Shown piece by piece: positions 1 to 12,552 of a stretch of DNA of 64,000 nucleotides. Both the position numbers and the translations under genes were made by a program. The notes under the pieces are model-generated. The model had not been told where the DNA came from and made no database searches. It saw only the letters and a list, made by a program, of their open reading frames with translations. Source of the stretch: Brachyhypopomus gauderio (taxonomy: Eukaryota; Chordata; Actinopteri; Gymnotiformes; Hypopomidae); contig NW_027506903.1 of NCBI RefSeq assembly GCF_052324685.1, positions 448,897-512,896 on the forward strand. The letters run 5' to 3'. Positions within the stretch are counted from its first letter, which is position 1. Every line of letters begins with the position of its first letter.

Positions 1-590
1 TGATTTTGGGGTCAAATACAAAATGCATATCCCGCTTTAACATCAAAAATGATGTAACTTCAAAGACCACAATGTATGAGAACTGGGTGGTCATACCATA
101 CCATAGTCTATGGATCATACCCAGATCTATTGTGCAAATACGTCATATTTAGTTAAGTTAATTAGCTGTTAAAGAAATTGGATCACCATGTGGACCGATG
201 GCACTTCCATTGTCAACATGTGCCTGCTGACATCTATGTTTACGAATTTTGAAAAACACAGCCAGCATATTCATCCATCGATCCACAGAGGTTCAAAGTT
301 CAGTGTCAATGACTATACATTCATAGACCTAAGACAATTTTAATTACATATCATAGCTCTACTTATAAAGAAATCTAATTGTCTTATAACTATAAAATAC
401 CACCTTACAAAAGTAATAAACTATGTACACATCAACCACCAAGGGCCAAAGAATGATATGCATAGATAACCAGTTGAATTACTAATGTTACCTCCAGTGG
501 GAATACTGTGGAAAATTTAAGGAATCTCAGCCCAGGTTTTGCAGTTGTGTGTCTGAGGCTGAAAAGACAACGAATCAGCATCGCACCTCA
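1..590. other. Downstream flank / 3' UTR of isyna1
   Basis: No coding signal is seen. The stretch lies 3' of the isyna1 stop codon and probably holds its 3' UTR. The only minus-strand poly(A)-like hexamer I noticed is the weak variant ATTAAA near 338-343. Confidence 0.5.
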
Positions 591-3500
591 TCATGCAAAT
601 GATTTAATCTTCATGTTCTCGTGCTCTTCAGCACCGTTACACTGAGTACAGAGGTACCCGCTGGAAAGGTCAACGTATCTCTTTGTGGGCACCGCGTTTT
701 GGACTTGGTTGTCAGAGCCGAGCGTGATGTTTGTCTTCGTTTTGTGCTCCAGCTGCATGTGACTCTGAGGGGGAAGGCCGAGGCACGCTCTGTGTGAAGA
801 AAGCAAATGCATGTGACCTGCATCGTAAACCTCACGCCAAAGAGGGTAACTGCAAATTGAGTGCAGTTTATACCATTATACCCATTCATAAATTCTGTTC
901 ACACAAAGTGGGCGTGGCACACCAACACATAGGACCCGCCCCCTGTACCTCATGATGTTTTCGATGCAGGCCCGTTGGCGGAAGAAGGCGTTGACCACTG
1001 GCGCCCCCTGTGGCATGAGGGGCGCCTTGCACAGGTAGCTGAGCAGGGACAGAACGCTATGGAAGGAGTGGAACTCCGGGTCCCCACGTGTGCAGAACGT
1101 GATCCTCTGACACAGCTCAGTGAGGATGACCAGGTCCAGGATGATCGGGCTGGCCAGCAGGGAGTCCTGAACAAACCACACACAATAAAAACAGCACTGT
1201 CAGCACTGGCATTTGTATTTACATACCAAATAAACAACAATTACAATGTTCTAGCATTGATGTAAGGTGGCATGACATGACATGACAAAGTCATCTAAAA
1301 GCTCACTTTGCAGGTATCTTGGCATTCCGATGCCATACTCAGTAGGCAAGCAACATCAAACTGTTAATACAGGTTTTATTGCACTACTGAATCAGCGCGT
1401 TCAAGATGTGCAATTACTCAGTAGCCCAATTACAAACTTACCTCACAGGTATTGTGCAGAGCAATGGTGTTGGTACCGCCCATCATAATCTCCGAGGTGT
1501 ACTCATCCATAGCACGCTTGCTGTCACCCACGTAGGGAACATATTTAATCACCACCTAATTTAACATAAAAGACCATTCAAAATGCAGGTCAATCAACAG
1601 CCAATCCGATAAATTATGTACTAACTCAATTACCCTCATTGTTAATGGCTATTATCTGTAATATTATAATCAAGGGTAATTCATTTTGATTGCCTAAGTC
1701 TTTTAGCCACAATCCACATCCTATTACTCACATGCATGTTTATACCCTGCTATAATGACACTAAACCATGCAACTGCACCCAAAATACAGCTGTTAGATG
1801 AACGTGTAATTTAAGTGATCTGGAATTGTGTCATGTGACTCCTAACGGAAGAATCGAGGAACAGACTCGTCTTACGAACTCACACAGTGGTCAGGTTTCT
1901 CCCCGGGCCTGTACAGCACCGGGTTGGACAGCACCATGTCATCCACCACGTTGCTCTTGGAGATCTCCTTAGAGCGGAACTGCTGGGGCGCGGACAGGTT
2001 CATGCCGTCGTTATTTCCCAGGTGATTGTAGCTCACTATGGAAGTCGGCTGTGTCAAGAATGAAGCGCGTAAAAAAAAAAACGAATGCACGGGCAAATCG
2101 CATCCCGCAAACACACGTCACGTCACGGTCCTGTCACTGCAGAATCAAGAATGTCTATTTAAACAAACTATTCCACTTTATATAGCACATAACCACATAC
2201 TACACCACTACTGGCAAACTAGCAAACGGAGGAGGCCAAATAGAATCTCTTACCTTAATACCGGCGCTGACTAGGAAATCCACCAGGACGGACTTCAGTT
2301 TTGTCTGGCCTGACTTAAAGTCGTCTCCCCCTATAAAGACTCTCTGCTGAGTGGCCAACTCTACGGCACCAGGCACAAAGGTGTTCTGAGGGGCGCCGTT
2401 GATGTAAGCACAGCCCTCCATGATGCTTGCGACCGCGAACAGCGTGGACGGTGATACCTCTCCCCCAGCCTGTGATGAGGAAGGGGTTGGAGAAAGAAAA
2501 TGGTTTCTGTCAATTACTAACTTGTTTGTTGTTGTTGTTTTTTCACCTCAAAATGTTTTGCTGAACATTTCAGAAGTTGTAAGGTTAGATGGTCATACGT
2601 TCACTGGCATTAATATAACGAGTCCTTTGTATAATGAGTATAATGAGCAATGTGATCTTTGTTTCTGTGGCTGTAGATTTGTAGTTTAGAGTGGAAAAAT
2701 ACAGACCACAGACACTCCTCAAAACAATGACAACAGAGGCTGGAGGAATGCCCTTGCCAATAGGTGTTGAATCTATTTCAATGTCCAATCTATTTCAGTA
2801 ACGCAGACTTAGAATTTCATTTTGGTACCAACCTTATTTAAAAAAATAAAGTGTAATAAATAAAGATTTGTTGAGACCCAGATGACAACGGCAATACACA
2901 ACAATGCATATTCCTTATTGCCACCCCGTCAGTGGTTTTACATGCTCAGTAGATACCTGGATGGTGGTGAGGAGGTTCTCGGCAGTGTCGTTGGCACCTG
3001 GAACAACATCGCAGAATCTCTCCGTGTTTGCCGTCCAAAGCACGATGACCTTCTCAACTCCGCTCTTCTCCTTGAAGTCACGGATGTCTCTACGGATCTG
3101 CTCCACCTGGACCAACAGCCATCTGCTCAATCATCTGCCCATTTCATGGGTTCCTAAGAAACCCCAAAATAATGGATGAACACTGCGTTTGCTTATCTCA
3201 CCTGCTCTGCTTTGGTGCCTGTCAGCACGTTGTCAGCCCTTTGCTCCTGGTTGGCAGCAATGAACTCTGGGATATAGATGGAGGGCCTCGGTCTTAGATG
3301 GCTCATGTGTGGACGAAGCTTCTCCTGGAGACTCCAGTCCAGAACCTGAGCTCGTTCCATAGCATGGCCGAGGTCCATGGAGGAAACGTCCCAGCCTGAG
3401 ACACAAGTAACAATGAATTATCAGTGATGTAACATTCTTAACTGTTTGAAAAAAAGACCCAAACTCTGCAAAATTTGACTGTTATGATGTGACCACAACT

Positions 3501-4869
3501 CATTTGTTTAGTGCCAGTCTAAGTCACATTCTTACAAACTCAACCCTGATGTTGAAATTGGCCTGCTGTGCATGGTTTTGTTCCAAACCTCATCCACATT
3601 TGCCCTGCGGTAATTTTTTATCCCCTCTTCATGAGCTGGATCAGGGCTGTTCGATTAGAGTGGATCACGTATTGGAAATTTCCATCCCAGACCAAACATA
3701 ACCTCTTAAGGCAGCTTACAGTGGAAATTTCCAACATAGTTATGATTGCTGAATCACCGAACAAACTGGTTAATACTATAAAGTCTCAAACCATTCTGTT
3801 CTGTCTCCTGCTGCCAGTGAATGCATATGCTCACAGCCAGGTCCTCCTACTAAGAATGATTACTGCATCAGTAACAGCACGACGTGTTCTGCACTTGCTA
3901 GAACATATTGATAGATTATTCCTCAAAGATTGGCACAGCACCAACAACCCATCACATTCACACAAATTCACAATTTACTATTAAGACAACAATTCCTTTG
4001 GTGCTGACTTATCATCGTACAAATAAAACTGGCTAATATACTGTAACACTTCAGGATCCTCCAGGATGATGTATAGACTGCATCCCTTCTTAAGAATACT
4101 CCACTAAATCTTTTAAATACAAGACAAAAACATTAAAGACTTGCTCATCAAGAGCGATATATAAATTGCTTCCTCGTTTAATAGAAAAGCACTTTGCTTG
4201 CTCGGCTGATGAAGGACCTCTGTCTGAAACGTCCATACTAGATGTTTTACCATCAAATACGATGTCATTAGGATGCACCATTGGCAGCAGATCTCTGAAG
4301 GGGACAAAGACTTCTCCCTTTGGTCCTGAGCCCAGAGACACAGTAGAAGCCAACAGCAAAGAACCATAGTAATTAGCAGTCTGGGAAAGAAAAATAGCAT
4401 CTAGTTTTTAAAGTGCCTACTGGAAGCTCTTAGGAATGCATCAGAAGTATTTCACATATTCGCTGAAAAACATGTTTGTCTGCACCGTACCTTAACACCA
4501 GTCTTGGTTCTCCAAGTAAGGCCGAGTTTATTGGCTAACACAGCAGCCGTGACAGTACTGCCGTTGTTTCCGCCCCAACCCACGAGCATCACCCCCAGCG
4601 TGGGTACACTTCTCCCGGTGCGGAACGTCAACTCGGTTGTATTGGGTGTCACCTAGAGGTATGAAGAACATGGAAACGCAGTTAAAACGAAACCTCGACT
4701 CGGGGTTGAAATGAATGTGGATTATATGACTATATAACTGCTGACATATACTCACCGTATATGTGTCCCCATCAGCGGACACCGCTGCGGTGTGATAGGT
4801 GTAGTGGGACTCGATATATTGATCCGTGTAGCGCACGTTCGGGCTATTGATACGAATTTTCTCAGGCAT
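591..4869 (-). CDS. isyna1: Inositol-3-phosphate synthase 1, complete, 10 coding exons
   Basis: Converts glucose-6-phosphate to 1D-myo-inositol-3-phosphate, the NAD-dependent, rate-limiting step of inositol synthesis in the cytosol. Exons, 5' to 3' on the minus strand: 4869-4756, 4652-4491, 4380-4251, 3395-3202, 3106-2957, 2469-2254, 2048-1884, 1555-1442, 1166-949, 789-591. The borders carry GT/AG and keep frame, giving 553 residues; the human enzyme has about 558. Seen: the NAD-binding loop GWGGNNG (residues 63-69), DDFKSGQTK (299-307, active site) and [10 protein letters not shown] (328-337), all family hallmarks. The start is [10 protein letters not shown]. An AG acceptor at 4880-4881, ten bases before the ATG, suggests a 5' UTR intron. 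The C-terminal tail after LEHK diverges from mammals, as is usual. No neighbour in the window shares its pathway. Confidence 0.97.
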
Positions 4870-5820
4870 GGTTTAGGACCTGCGACAAATATAACTACAG
4901 CTGATAATAAGATGAGCAGAAATGATCAAAACAAACACCCCGAATAAGAAAAGTCCATTATGCAGATGGATGCTTTAAACAATATATTAATAAGTAACCG
5001 ACATCTGTTTTTAATGCATTTTACACATTAACCTATTCAAAACATGGCGCGGATTGACAGGATACTACTACAAAATATTTATTTTAATGTGAAGTAGTTA
5101 AGAGGCACACGATCGATATTTTAAAGATGAATACCAACCTTACTTTTAATCGCTAACCCACCTTTTTATGCTGTTACAAATATATATGTTGTAATTCTTA
5201 AACACAATGCCTAAAAAGGCGTTACAATTTTATTTTCTTTATTATTTTTTTTTTACAAAAATTTCTTCTTCAGAGACAACGATGAAGTGAGGACCTGTCG
5301 CAGCCGATAAGACACCCGTTACCCAAAAATTTCCACTACTTATCCACCGTGTGTAAGCTCCGCCCACTAACCGATGAGTGGAACGTTCTTGAACATTCTA
5401 GCGTTCTAAACGAACAAAAGCTTCGTAAGCGTCGTCAGTCAAAGCTGTCAATAAAAAATATATGGCCTTAAATTAAAACAGGTAAGTAAGGACATACCTC
5501 GTATGACCAGTTGTTAATCATAACCTCTTTATTTTGGCAGCAGTGATGAACTTCGAAGTGGGTTGGTTGATGTGGGTTGGCAACAAATTGACAACCTAGT
5601 TTGGCAACCATGTGTTTCTGTTTTGGATGCACACGCACATAAATGCACACACACTATATATGACTATATTATGTATATATACATACACATTATACAACAT
5701 ATAAACAAACTGAGTACATCCCTGTGCAAATGCACCTGATGTCAAATTATTCAAAATTGCATCACCTATTAATAATTGCATTATTTTACAGTTTCACAGT
5801 TGACAAATATAGAATATTTT

Positions 5821-6528
5821 CTACAAGACACAAATAAGACAAAAAAATTGTTTCAGCAGAAAACACAGCCCCAAGAAAAATATCAATGCAACAAAAGTGA
5901 ATATGCCTGTGATCACAGACACCCAAGTTAGAATATCATTTAAATAAAAGTTGAGTACACCTATGTTTTCCAGTTGGCCTAATTGCATAAACGAGGTTAT
6001 TAAATGATCTTTGTTTATATACATATTTGTATCATGGCTCCATGTGAAAAATAATTGCCAGGGGTGTTGAAAAGTCTGATTGTGAAACTTCACAATGAAT
6101 AAAAAACTGTGCAAACACAGCTGGAGCAGTAATCAGGAGGTACAGAACAAGCCATAACACCTCTAACCGAATCTGTAGAGGCTGATAAAATAACACCACA
6201 GTGAGGGCACTACTCGCACAGCCCAGCTCAGAAAAACAAAGTGGAAAGGGCTTAACATTTACAGATGGCACCATGAGTGTGAATATACCAAAATACCGAC
6301 TGAACAGATGGCTTGCAGTCACCAGAAGTTTTGCAGAAGAGTGCCAAAAAACACCCAAGAGCTTCTCCAAGAGAACGCCATCACCTGCCCTAGCATGACA
6401 CGCACCTTTAGTTAAGGTATTTTACAGTGACCGGTAAACACAACAACTCCAGTAGTGAACAGCTGAGAACCACTTCTGAAGAAAGACAGGATCGCTTCAA
6501 AAATGTGTTCAACCTTGGTGTACTCCAT
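5821..6528 (-). other. Unrecognised hydrophobic ORF pair, possible membrane-protein gene or relic
   Basis: Three minus-strand stretches here are rich in membrane-segment-like sequence. An ATG at 6528 opens 34 codons (MEYTKVEHIFEAILSF...). A GT at 6425 and an AG at 6385-6386 would join these in phase to 6384-6032, for 151 residues with about three hydrophobic segments (for example LEVLWLVLYLLITAPAVFAQ). However, that intron would be only about 41 bp, shorter than vertebrates normally splice. A further frame at 6114-5821 continues the hydrophobic character with two more segments (LTWVSVITGIFTFVALIFFL). Either this is a decayed multi-pass membrane gene or the true exon structure has escaped me. 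I do not recognise a family. Confidence 0.25.
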
Positions 6529-8861
6529 ATTCAGGAGGACTACGAAAAAAAAGGTTAATGAAAGATGTACTGATGTTAGTTGCATATAGTGCTTACTGTG
6601 GGGACTGTATTTTTAATACAGTAAATCTAAACTTAGATTTGACTTAACAATTACCATGCTGTTCAATTTAGAAGTAATGGGATTACAGTAAAATGATCTA
6701 ATTTTGATTAATTTCAAAATTGCAGTGATGGCTTCCTTCATTTCAGAAAGAGGTCCTTCATCAATTTAGCATGCACATCCTCTTATAATAATGATCATTT
6801 TCTTTACAACTGTAAAATCATTATTATTACCTTAATCAATCAAACCTCAAGGCCTGGTATTTTGGTTGTGTGTGTGACATTTTCTCTCTCCTTCTGAGCT
6901 GGATCAACTGGATCAGGTCTCGTAGCTTCTAAAGTGGATCAGGTCCAGCAGAGACTTCAGGCAGGAGAGAATCTAACTAATTCCCTGAGGTCAAAAGGCA
7001 CCACCCATGAGAGAAGCCAGTAGAGTCTGTGGTGTAGTCTCAGGTACAGTCATTCGAAAGATGACAGGTAGAACACTGACAGAATCACATCACAGCTCAT
7101 TTGGTTGTACAAGGCGTGGCGATCTATTGGGTCCTTCTGTAAAGTAGGCGTTGCCAATAACGTTCCACAAGAGCTAAAAGGCACGTTTAATGACTGCACA
7201 TTAGTCACTGAAACAACATTTCAAACGTGTGGTTTATGAAACCAAGCTGAGAACTACACTTACATGCACAGGGGCAGATAGTGAGAGCGTCTCTCCCCTA
7301 ATGCCCCCGTCCCTTCTTACCGCTTTCACCCCGGCCGTGAGGTGACACTGCAGAGTGTCACAGAGGGTGGAGATGATATTCACTGGTACCAGGCCTGTGT
7401 TGCCCGTGCGCTTTACAGCAGTGTGTGCAGATGCATGGTATCTCTTTGTGGCCTGCTGTTTTCATACAGTGAAGTGTGAACTTTACAGGTTTTCATACAA
7501 TGTTTTGCTGACTGGTTGATCTGCCAATTATGTAGACAAGATATTTCAGAATAAAGCAAACTGTAGGAAAGAAAGTAACTGAAGTGTGTGTATTTTGGTT
7601 TGTGCTTTTGACCATGGACACGACTGGCTTCTCTGAGCTTAGCGTTATACTCCAGCCCAACAGCTAGCAGGTGATCCTTTTTTTCTATTTGAAGGTTTGT
7701 TTATTGTCTTGTATTTTCTCTCCAGTCCAAGTATTTAACTAAAGTTTTTACTCTGGTTTTTCCAGTAGCTGAGTATCTCCATATTCACAATGAGTCATGC
7801 TTTAGAGAATGTTTCCAAAAACAAGACTGATAATAAATAAATAAATAAATAAAAACAAACCAAGGTTATAAACGCATGACATGCATGGCGCCCCATCCAC
7901 CATTGACATCCTCTTGCCCTGCAGCCATCCCAGTTCTGTATGGTGGGAGATCACACTGCTGCTTGTGTTTTTGCTTCACACGTCCAAAGAATATCTTTCC
8001 AAACACATCTTCAGCATTCCTCACTGCGAGTTCAGCGGCGGTTTAATCACTAATAAATAAAAGTAGTAACTTAAGTTAATGTTGAATCCATGTATATGCA
8101 CACCCAGACAGGGACACTTCTGGCCACGCCTCCCCACATGGTCTCAGATACACAGAGTTCTCCACTACGACATCAACAGCACATCAGGCACTATACAGGA
8201 TGAGGACCTCTCTGCATCTGGAATTTGAAATAAAATAAAAGGTGAGTTGCAATAATTTTTTATAATAATTATATATATATATTATAATAATATATTTATA
8301 ATAATACTATAAACATTTGCCATGGACATAGTTGAGCGTAGTTCAGTGAGAACCCATGGGAAATGTTTTCTGAGTACTGAGTTCAATATTAACTTGTCCA
8401 AAGACAACGGTGAAGAAAAAATAAACATTTAAGAAATGTGACAAACTTTGGAAACAGAAGTTCCTGATCCTTTTTTACAACAAAGTAATGTTCTGCAAGA
8501 AAAGATTATGGATTACTCTTTTAATGGAGTAATAAGTGTGTAGCCTATGAATTCTATTTACAGTTTAATCAAATGTGAACAGTCTAAACGTTTCCCTTTC
8601 TGCCCTGTTACTATGTCCATGTTGACATTGTTCTGAGTGTTCTGTTCTGGTTATCTCGACTACCTCGTTCCCTGCGATGTGTTTTTGACCTTTCTTGAAA
8701 TATGAATGTAAAGCAAATTCTGTTTGCTTAAACACTGTAGAAAGAGGGAAACATAACTTGCTACGAGCCTGTAGAACGAAGCTTTGCTTACATGGTGCTT
8801 CTGAACGCCGGACCTGCATTAGCATGATGCGCTTCCCCTTTTAACTCAGCTTTCCTACGGA
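6529..8861. other. Intergenic, no gene recognised
   Basis: AT-rich DNA without a convincing reading frame. It includes a short AT-rich run near 8256-8305 (ATATAT/TAATAATA). Nothing else here can be supported. Confidence 0.5.
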
Positions 8862-8869
8862 GATAAAAG
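8862..8869 (+). promoter_or_regulatory. TATA-like box upstream of the ANKRD34-family gene
   Basis: GATAAAAG lies about 370 bp before the ATG at 9240 and is followed by GC-richer sequence. A transcription start near 8890-8900 would give a 5' UTR of roughly 340 bp. This is inferred from the motif and its position only. Confidence 0.3.
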
Positions 8870-9239
8870 CGGGCCACACTCAAACGGCTCACGCTCTTTT
8901 GTAGTGGGGACTTCACTGCTTGACATTTCAAGCTCAAAAATCACTCAAAGCTTTTGCCTTGGGAAACATGGGGCACTACACCTTTATATATAATTCTATT
9001 ATTATTATTATTTTACCACGTTAGTGATAGCTTCTTCTTTCTTGTTCAACAACCTTTTCTCATTTAGCTCTGGAAAAAAAACCTCAAGAAATGTACAAAT
9101 ATTGAGCAATTCGAGGAAACCTGGAGATCATGAAGCCTCTTAATAGGACCTTATATGACAGCAAATACACGTAAGAAGTCTATGCGTAATCTCCAATAAG
9201 GAAAATCCTTTAGGGAACATCTGGACCACAGTTGCATTC

Positions 9240-10661
9240 ATGGCTGAGCCTCAGGAGTACCTGACAGACGGCAGCCCCCTTATCACAGCCGCCCGGCTGG
9301 GGAAACTCCGTCTGGTCCGCCTGCTGGTAGAGGGGGGCGCCCAGGTCAACGAGCGGAACCAGCGTGGTGAGACGCCCCTGCTGGCCACGTGCCGGGCTCT
9401 GAAGGGCAACCAGTCAGGCAGCACCATGCTGAGGCTCATCCGCTTCCTCCTCCAGAACCGGGCCGACCCGAACGTGCAGGACAAATCGGGCCGCACCGCC
9501 CTCATGTACGCCTGCATGGAGCGGGCGGGACCGGATGTGGCCGCCGCCCTGATCTCCGCCGGCGCCGACCCCAGCGTGGAGGACTACGGCAGCGTGTCTG
9601 CCCTCGTCTACGCCATCAACGCCCGGGAGCAGGACACCGTCCAGGTGCTCCTGGACGCATGCAGGGCCAAGGGTCGCGACATCATCATCATCGCCACGGA
9701 CCTGAGCCCGGATGGCGCGCCCGGGACCCACCGCTTCCTCGACGTGCCGCCGTCGCCAAACACCTCGCCCGTCTCCTGCATGTCGCCCTCCGACATCGAG
9801 CTGAAGACGAGCTCGCCCGGCTTCGAGGGGGAGAACGTCTTTGACTTCAGGGCCACGGGGAAGAGGGGGAGCCTCGCCAGGACGGCCACGCCTCTGCCTC
9901 AGGAGGCGGAGCCCTCGAACCGGCAGCGGCTGCGCTCTGAGCCCTGGTTGGCCATCCGCAACTTGGCTCACCTCAGCCGCACCTATGAGGAGGGCGTCAG
10001 CCAGGGAACCACAGTCGAAGAAGAGAAGGCGGGTAGTAGTTGCAGCGAGCGCCCCACGCAGGGGCCAGTGACCTGGGGCAGTGGGCCACGCCCCCCGGCC
10101 GAACCCATCAAACCGAACCGCAGCGGAGCGCGGTGTAGAAGCCCCGCGGGCCTGCCTACACCCGCCGGCCTGGACCACCTGCACGTCCGACGAAACACTC
10201 TGCCTGTACTCACCGCAGAGCCATGCTTCCTTCAGCTGCCCGCACTCTCCTTCAACCTGTCCACCTCAGACACTCACCTGCATGGCCCACCCAGCACCAT
10301 AATACTGCCGCCAGTTCCTGCCAGCAAAACTCTCCAGAATTCTTCCGGTAGCGTTGGCTGCCTCTCTCTGGCGCCCCCTGCTGCCCCACGTGAATTTAAC
10401 GCCATTAAAAAATGGAAGGCCCAGGAGCAACTGAGTTTAAAGCCACAGGTTAATGTCACCGGCTTCCTGCCACCTCTTCCCATTAACGTTACTATAAACG
10501 CGTCCTCTGGAGAGCCAAGTTCTGCTCTGAGGGCAGAAGACGCCCAACGACACAGTCCAGAGGGTGCAAAGACAAAAAAACAGCCACCACACCACTCTGG
10601 TCAGCTAGGACAGATGAGGACATACTCTACATCCTACAGAGGCGAAGCGCAAGACACATGA
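9240..10661 (+). CDS. ankrd34-like: ANKRD34-family ankyrin repeat protein, intronless
   Basis: One uninterrupted frame of 473 codons. Residues about 11-145 form four ankyrin repeats (GSPLITAARLGKLRLVRLL, RGETPLLATCRA, DKSGRTALMYACMERAGPDV, SALVYAINARE). Next come the family-specific segment RDIIIIATDLSPDG and the conserved CMSPSDIEL motif (180-188). The rest is disordered, with an RLRSEPW motif near residue 230 that resembles ANKRD34A and a GFLPPL motif near the C-terminus. Vertebrate ANKRD34A/B/C are also encoded in one coding exon and are mostly brain-expressed; their biochemical role is unclear. The N-terminal half is very GC-rich (many C/G third positions), unlike its flanks. The arginine-rich tail ending in a QTEQI-type motif, usual in mammalian members, is not seen. 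Which paralogue (a, b or c) I cannot decide. Confidence 0.9.
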   Translation: MAEPQEYLTDGSPLITAARLGKLRLVRLLVEGGAQVNERNQRGETPLLATCRALKGNQSGSTMLRLIRFLLQNRADPNVQDKSGRTALMYACMERAGPDVAAALISAGADPSVEDYGSVSALVYAINAREQDTVQVLLDACRAKGRDIIIIATDLSPDGAPGTHRFLDVPPSPNTSPVSCMSPSDIELKTSSPGFEGENVFDFRATGKRGSLARTATPLPQEAEPSNRQRLRSEPWLAIRNLAHLSRTYEEGVSQGTTVEEEKAGSSCSERPTQGPVTWGSGPRPPAEPIKPNRSGARCRSPAGLPTPAGLDHLHVRRNTLPVLTAEPCFLQLPALSFNLSTSDTHLHGPPSTIILPPVPASKTLQNSSGSVGCLSLAPPAAPREFNAIKKWKAQEQLSLKPQVNVTGFLPPLPINVTINASSGEPSSALRAEDAQRHSPEGAKTKKQPPHHSGQLGQMRTYSTSYRGEAQDT

Positions 10662-10893
10662 AACACACACTCTTTCTATAAAGAGTAGGCGAATATTCTT
10701 CTGGTCCTTTATATCATTAAGAATTTTTTTAAGTTGATTTACAGAAGTTGGTACTGATTGTACAGCTTAGCAGGGGTCAAGACAACTTGAGCAATGTTGC
10801 AAATCATAATCCAAAGAATGCTATATAACTATACAAAGCTGCCCTTCATGCTGGTTTAATGTATTGTCATTTTCCATTGTTCAACCATTATCG

Positions 10894-10899
10894 AATAAA
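10894..10899 (+). promoter_or_regulatory. Poly(A) signal AATAAA of the ANKRD34-family gene
   Basis: A canonical AATAAA lies 233 bp after the stop codon and is followed within 15 bp by a T-rich run, the expected downstream element. Confidence 0.65.
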
Positions 10900-12552
10900 G
10901 AATTTCCCGTTTTTTTTTTTTCGTTTTCTTTGTCCAGCAGGATAAATGCATCATGTGTAAGCAGCATTGGTTAGAAGCAAAAGGAAATTACACCATTCAA
11001 TCAGCTAACGAAACACGAATCTGCTCCTTGGAACCATGAAGGGACCTATTAGCATGTGTTGTGAAAGCTTTGCTAGGACACATGACCTTCAAGACTTTAG
11101 CACTCAATAAGAATTATTGGTTTTCTCGGACAGTTGCAACCCCTGGTATCGGTGAAGCCTTCACTGTCACTTGAGGGTACATCTGAAGGCACTTCCAACT
11201 ACCGTGAATATAAATGCACGGGGACATTTGTTTGTGATATACACATAATGGTTGGTTGAATCAGAATGCAAATTGGAGTGCAGTGGTGAATAATCTTCTC
11301 AGCCTATGATTAATTATGTACTTTTGAAAGGTGTGCTCTCACAGAAACAGCATGCCTCTTGAGCACAGCTCTTTACGGAGCACGAACCACTTGAAGCTTG
11401 TCTGATCCAACCACTCAATTCAAGAAGACCTCCCTTCTCTGTACTTTATATGGATCGGGTAAGCATGGACTTAGGTACGATTCATTGCATACAGTCGAAT
11501 GGATAAGCTAACAGCTTATGTCTATTAATAATTACTAACAGCTGCTTATCAATATCTTAAGTAGAAGTGTTTGATGTTTTTATGGTATGATAAACAAAAA
11601 AAAATGTTTTCATGGTGTAATTTAGAGAGAATTCAATGGAAGGCGCTCACAAACTCACAAATGCCCAATCGAGCGAGCACGAAATAAATAAATGAGTAGA
11701 CATCAATGGACGTAAACACATTTTAATTGATATTATGACAAAGTCTATGGTGCTTGTGTAGTTCACCATGCAGAGTAGGTGGAGCAAGCTGGTAGCAACA
11801 TCTAATCCATAGTTTCACAGCGAGCACAGACTATCATACTGATAAACACACACGAGCCGCTCTTAATGAGAGCATCTGTCAAAAGTCAAAAGGTGAGGTT
11901 ACTGTCCAATCACTCCCTACAACCAATGGTGTCACATATGAGAACTGTATCAATAAATATATTTACGAAAGGAAATAATTTTGTGATGGTGAGCACGCCA
12001 TTGCGGTTTGTGTCATTTGTGCCTGAGCATGGAGTCAAATCACTCACAATGTTCCGGCAAGTCTTCAGGGTTCATTCTGCAAAGCTTTGTTCGAAATGGC
12101 CTACTACATACTGTATACTGCATACTGCACTCAGTGTATACTGGATACTGCACACTGCATACTGATTTGGGGCCTCTGGTTTGCTGCACTCACACCCTTG
12201 CACAAAGCAAAGTGCACTTGCACAGAATTACAAAAAAGGCAGTCACAAACATGTCTATAGGTTGTAGCCCTGCACACAAGTCATCGCAGACTTAAACACA
12301 GCTTGCTGTCAAACACATGTGAACTACTTTATACACAATGATATTTATAACAGCAAAAAAGTAAATAACCACTCAGTTCAATTCTAATTTAAGTTATTTG
12401 CATTTAAAATCAGTTGACACAAACAACACAACATTCTATAAAATTAAAATACAGAACAGAGCATTGTTGTTCTTGTAGCAACTGCAGTTATTGGAAACCC
12501 AGTCCAACAGCACTGGGGAAAAGGGAGTGCTCTCTCAGCACGGGACATGGCT
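10900..12552. other. Intergenic, plus 3' UTR of ZnfA
   Basis: No coding region recognised. The right-hand part (about 12300-12552) is probably the 3' UTR of ZnfA. A partial MITE copy (12084-12163) is listed separately. Confidence 0.5.
12084..12163 (+). mobile_element. One-ended fragment of the 28.3-kb MITE family
   Basis: The sequence GTTCGAAATGGCCTACTAC, followed by repeats of the form TACTGNATACTGCA, matches the left end of the complete palindromic element at 28317-28651 with few changes. No matching right end is seen, so this is a truncated copy. Confidence 0.55.

Noticed and set aside
9389-9844. 151-codon sense-strand ORF in another frame of the ANKRD34-family gene
   Set aside because: Overlaps the true frame; Arg/Pro-rich composition is typical of a shifted frame in GC-rich DNA.
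9414-10184. 256-codon antisense ORF in the ANKRD34-family gene
   Set aside because: Shadow of the GC-rich sense frame. Arg/Gly/Ala-rich with no domain, while the sense frame has clear ankyrin repeats.
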